Source: Deltaproteobacteria bacterium (GTDB taxonomy: Bacteria > Desulfobacterota > Desulfobaccia > Desulfobaccales > 0-14-0-80-60-11). Taken from it: 32,806 nucleotides of DNA. Shown piece by piece: positions 31,521 through 32,806 of the stretch. The notes beneath the pieces are model-generated. The model ran no database searches, had not been told where the DNA came from, and was given only the letters and a program-made list of their open reading frames with translations. Location of the stretch: contig JAUSOZ010000271.1 in assembly GCA_030655955.1 (NCBI GenBank), positions 1 through 32,806 of the forward strand, read 5' to 3'. The translations under genes were made by a program, and so were the position numbers. Numbering within the stretch: the first letter of the stretch is position 1; every line of letters begins with the position of its first letter.

Positions 31521-31600
31521 TGTAGGGTGGGCATGGCCCACCCCTTTCATTTTTATCAATTATCATGGATAGATTGATGCTAGGCGGTGCCCACCCTACA
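31521..31600. repeat. 80-nt element with 13-bp terminal inverted repeats, TGTAGGG family
   Basis: TGTAGGGTGGGCA at the left is the exact complement of TGCCCACCCTACA at the right. The left end also has an inner palindrome (GTGGGCATGGCCCAC). The centre is AT-rich. This is the clearest copy with terminal inverted repeats and resembles a small non-autonomous element. Confidence 0.75.
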
Positions 31601-31924
31601 TCAGATTGGGCCCAAAACTTATCGGGAGGCGGTGGCCCTCCATGAAGAGTTGCGCCACCGGGTGGGGCTGGCGCCGCCGGTCCGGATAGGAGGAGGCCGC
31701 ACAGGAACCGGACCTGGAGGCTTGGTCATGTAAGGTATTAATCGGAAAGGAAAACAGGTAGGATTGCGCCTGCGGACCCCAAAGAGTATAACAATCCCTT
31801 CGGTTGCCCCCGGACACCGCAGCACTTGGCCGGAATGTCTGGAGACCACCCTGGGTTGTCTCACCCCATACCGGCTCCCCCTGCCGGTGCGGCAGGCGAA
31901 TCGCTTGAGCCGGCGCCTGCGAGC
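31601..31924. other. Intergenic, possible coding remnant
   Basis: No intact gene. In the plus frame from about 31604 to 31733 the reading TYREAVALHEELRHRVGLA looks protein-like but has no start codon and runs into the flanking repeat, so it may be a gene remnant. The remainder shows nothing I can name. Confidence 0.3.
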
Positions 31925-32128
31925 CTAGACCCTGGGCCAGATGCTCTGGGGCGCCACGCCGGCGGCGGTGGCGTCGAAGAGCCGCTCCCGGTACAACGGG
32001 CAGACGCTGTAGCACGAGTTACTGCACCGTTGCTGCCGAGAATCCCACTCCCACCAAAGGCAATTCTCGCAAACTCCCCGGATCTCCTGGTTGAGGCATA
32101 TTCGTCCCACATCCCCGAAATTGACCAT
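31925..32128 (-). CDS. Small Cys-rich protein of unknown function
   Basis: A 67-aa protein (MVNFGDVGRIC...) with GGGGGAG 8 nt before its ATG; a start at 32155 would add 9 residues. It has seven Cys: GRICLNQ, then VCENCLWWEW, then RCSNSCYSVCPLY. The CxxC and CxxxCxxxC spacing suggests a zinc or iron-sulfur site. There is no signal peptide or membrane segment. I do not recognise the family. The ordered Cys spacing, the ribosome-binding site and a possible promoter support a real gene. Confidence 0.5.
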   Translation of the reverse strand: MVNFGDVGRICLNQEIRGVCENCLWWEWDSRQQRCSNSCYSVCPLYRERLFDATAAGVAPQSIWPRV

Positions 32129-32195
32129 CAACCCATCTCCCCCTGAGGTTCCCATTCTGGAAGCATGTTGAGGCTACTTCGATAATCGAGAACCC

Positions 32196-32223
32196 TTACT
32201 AATCATCAATAAACTAAAGTCAA
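32196..32223 (-). promoter_or_regulatory. Possible promoter of the small Cys-rich gene
   Basis: On the minus strand TTGACT (32223-32218) and TAGTAA (32201-32196) are separated by 16 nt in an AT-rich patch about 70 nt upstream of the start codon. The -10 match is weak. Confidence 0.25.
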
Positions 32224-32332
32224 GGCAAATGCAACTATTTTTTATTGCTCATAAAATACTTAACTCGGAGGGAGCTACCAGGGGGGCTGGGGCTGAGGTC
32301 AGGAGGCGTTAACGTTACCAAGGGGTTCCGGA

Positions 32333-32791
32333 TTAAAAGAAATCGCTTTTTTTAAAGATCAGGGGCCGGCTCTCGGGATGGAGGATTTTGGCCTCCACGA
32401 CCTCACCCACAAACAGGGTATGGTCGCCGGCGGCGAAGGTATGCACCAGCTTCAGGTCAAGGTAGGCATACGCCTGGGGCAAAACCGGGGCGCTGCTCGG
32501 CGCCGTGAGGGTATCCAGGCCGGCGAGTTTGTCGATAGTGCGGCCGCTTTTATAGCCGAACCGTTTGGCCAGTTCCACCTGGTCGCTGGCCAGCACGTTG
32601 ATGACAAAGTTGCCGCTCTCCAGGATCAGGGTGTGGGTATAGCGGGGCGGGGCTATGGACACCATGACCAGCAGGGGCTTCAGGGACACCTGGGACACCC
32701 AGGCCGCGGTCATGCCGTTGATTTTCTCGCCCACCCGGGTAGTGACCACGTAAACCCCGTGGACCAGGGCCGCAAAGGCTACATCTTGCAT
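32333..32791 (-). CDS. Flavin reductase family protein (short, flavoredoxin-like)
   Basis: A complete 152-aa protein with AAGGAGG 6 nt before ATG 32791. It is an FMN-binding split barrel: LVHGVYVVTTRVGEKINGMT, AAWVSQVSLKPLLVMVSIAP with the flavin-contact region, then FVINVLASDQVELAKRFG and the C-terminal HTLFVGEVVEAK. The small size and the GVYVVTT start are typical of the short NADH:FMN reductase or flavoredoxin-like proteins of anaerobes. It shares the fold but only modest sequence with the protein at 27530-28099, so the two are distant relatives rather than a recent duplication. Confidence 0.88.
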   Translation of the reverse strand: MQDVAFAALVHGVYVVTTRVGEKINGMTAAWVSQVSLKPLLVMVSIAPPRYTHTLILESGNFVINVLASDQVELAKRFGYKSGRTIDKLAGLDTLTAPSSAPVLPQAYAYLDLKLVHTFAAGDHTLFVGEVVEAKILHPESRPLIFKKSDFF

Positions 32792-32806
32792 CGCCGGCCT
32801 CCTTGG

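Overview
The window is GC-rich (roughly 60-65% by eye) and reads like a chromosome segment of an anaerobic member of the Desulfobacterota (former Deltaproteobacteria). The pointers are an HdrD/TmcB-like iron-sulfur protein, a DUF3786 protein, two in-frame UGA codons that look like selenocysteine, archaeal-type phosphoglycerate mutase, and large PAS/HD-GYP signalling proteins. The assignment is inference; there is no rRNA here to confirm it.

Layout. 1-1385: tRNA-His with its terminator, then about 1 kb of noncoding DNA holding a nested set of complementary segments that may be a folded RNA. 1386-8348: signalling genes, namely a membrane histidine kinase, a stand-alone receiver, a receiver-PAS-HD-GYP c-di-GMP phosphodiesterase, and a MASE3 kinase paralogue whose catalytic motifs are broken. 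8345-12868: a two-gene SbcCD-like DNA repair pair (yhaO/yhaN type). 13193-16859: two glucan enzymes (GH77 and GH13). 16987-19409: a stand-alone proteasome-type peptidase, apgM and a DUF1330 protein. 19495-23295: livHMGF, a branched-chain amino acid ABC transporter without its binding protein, with an apparently leaderless livH and an apparent AUU start in livM. 23440-25349: prfB with its programmed +1 frameshift, a DUF3786 gene, and a broken second copy of the prfB 3' end. 25754-29604 (minus strand): a secreted or lipid-anchored helical protein, an ArsM-like methyltransferase with a predicted selenocysteine, a flavin reductase, and an iron-sulfur CCG-domain oxidoreductase with a predicted selenocysteine. 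30288-32791: a divergent aldehyde-dehydrogenase-like protein, a small Cys-rich protein (minus) and a second flavin reductase (minus).

The strongest unusual signal is the selenoprotein pair. In both genes homology continues unbroken across an in-frame UGA that sits where the family has Cys. In both, a hairpin with a G-starting apical loop begins its loop exactly 23 nt after the UGA, as expected for bacterial SECIS elements. A plain stop-codon reading would split each gene in two.

A second theme is intergenic repeats. There are eight arrays of degenerate 7-bp units, several overlapping or abutting stop codons and two flanking prfB in opposite orientation. There is also a scattered family of TGTAGGG...CCCTACA palindromes. 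Together they fill much of the noncoding DNA between genes.
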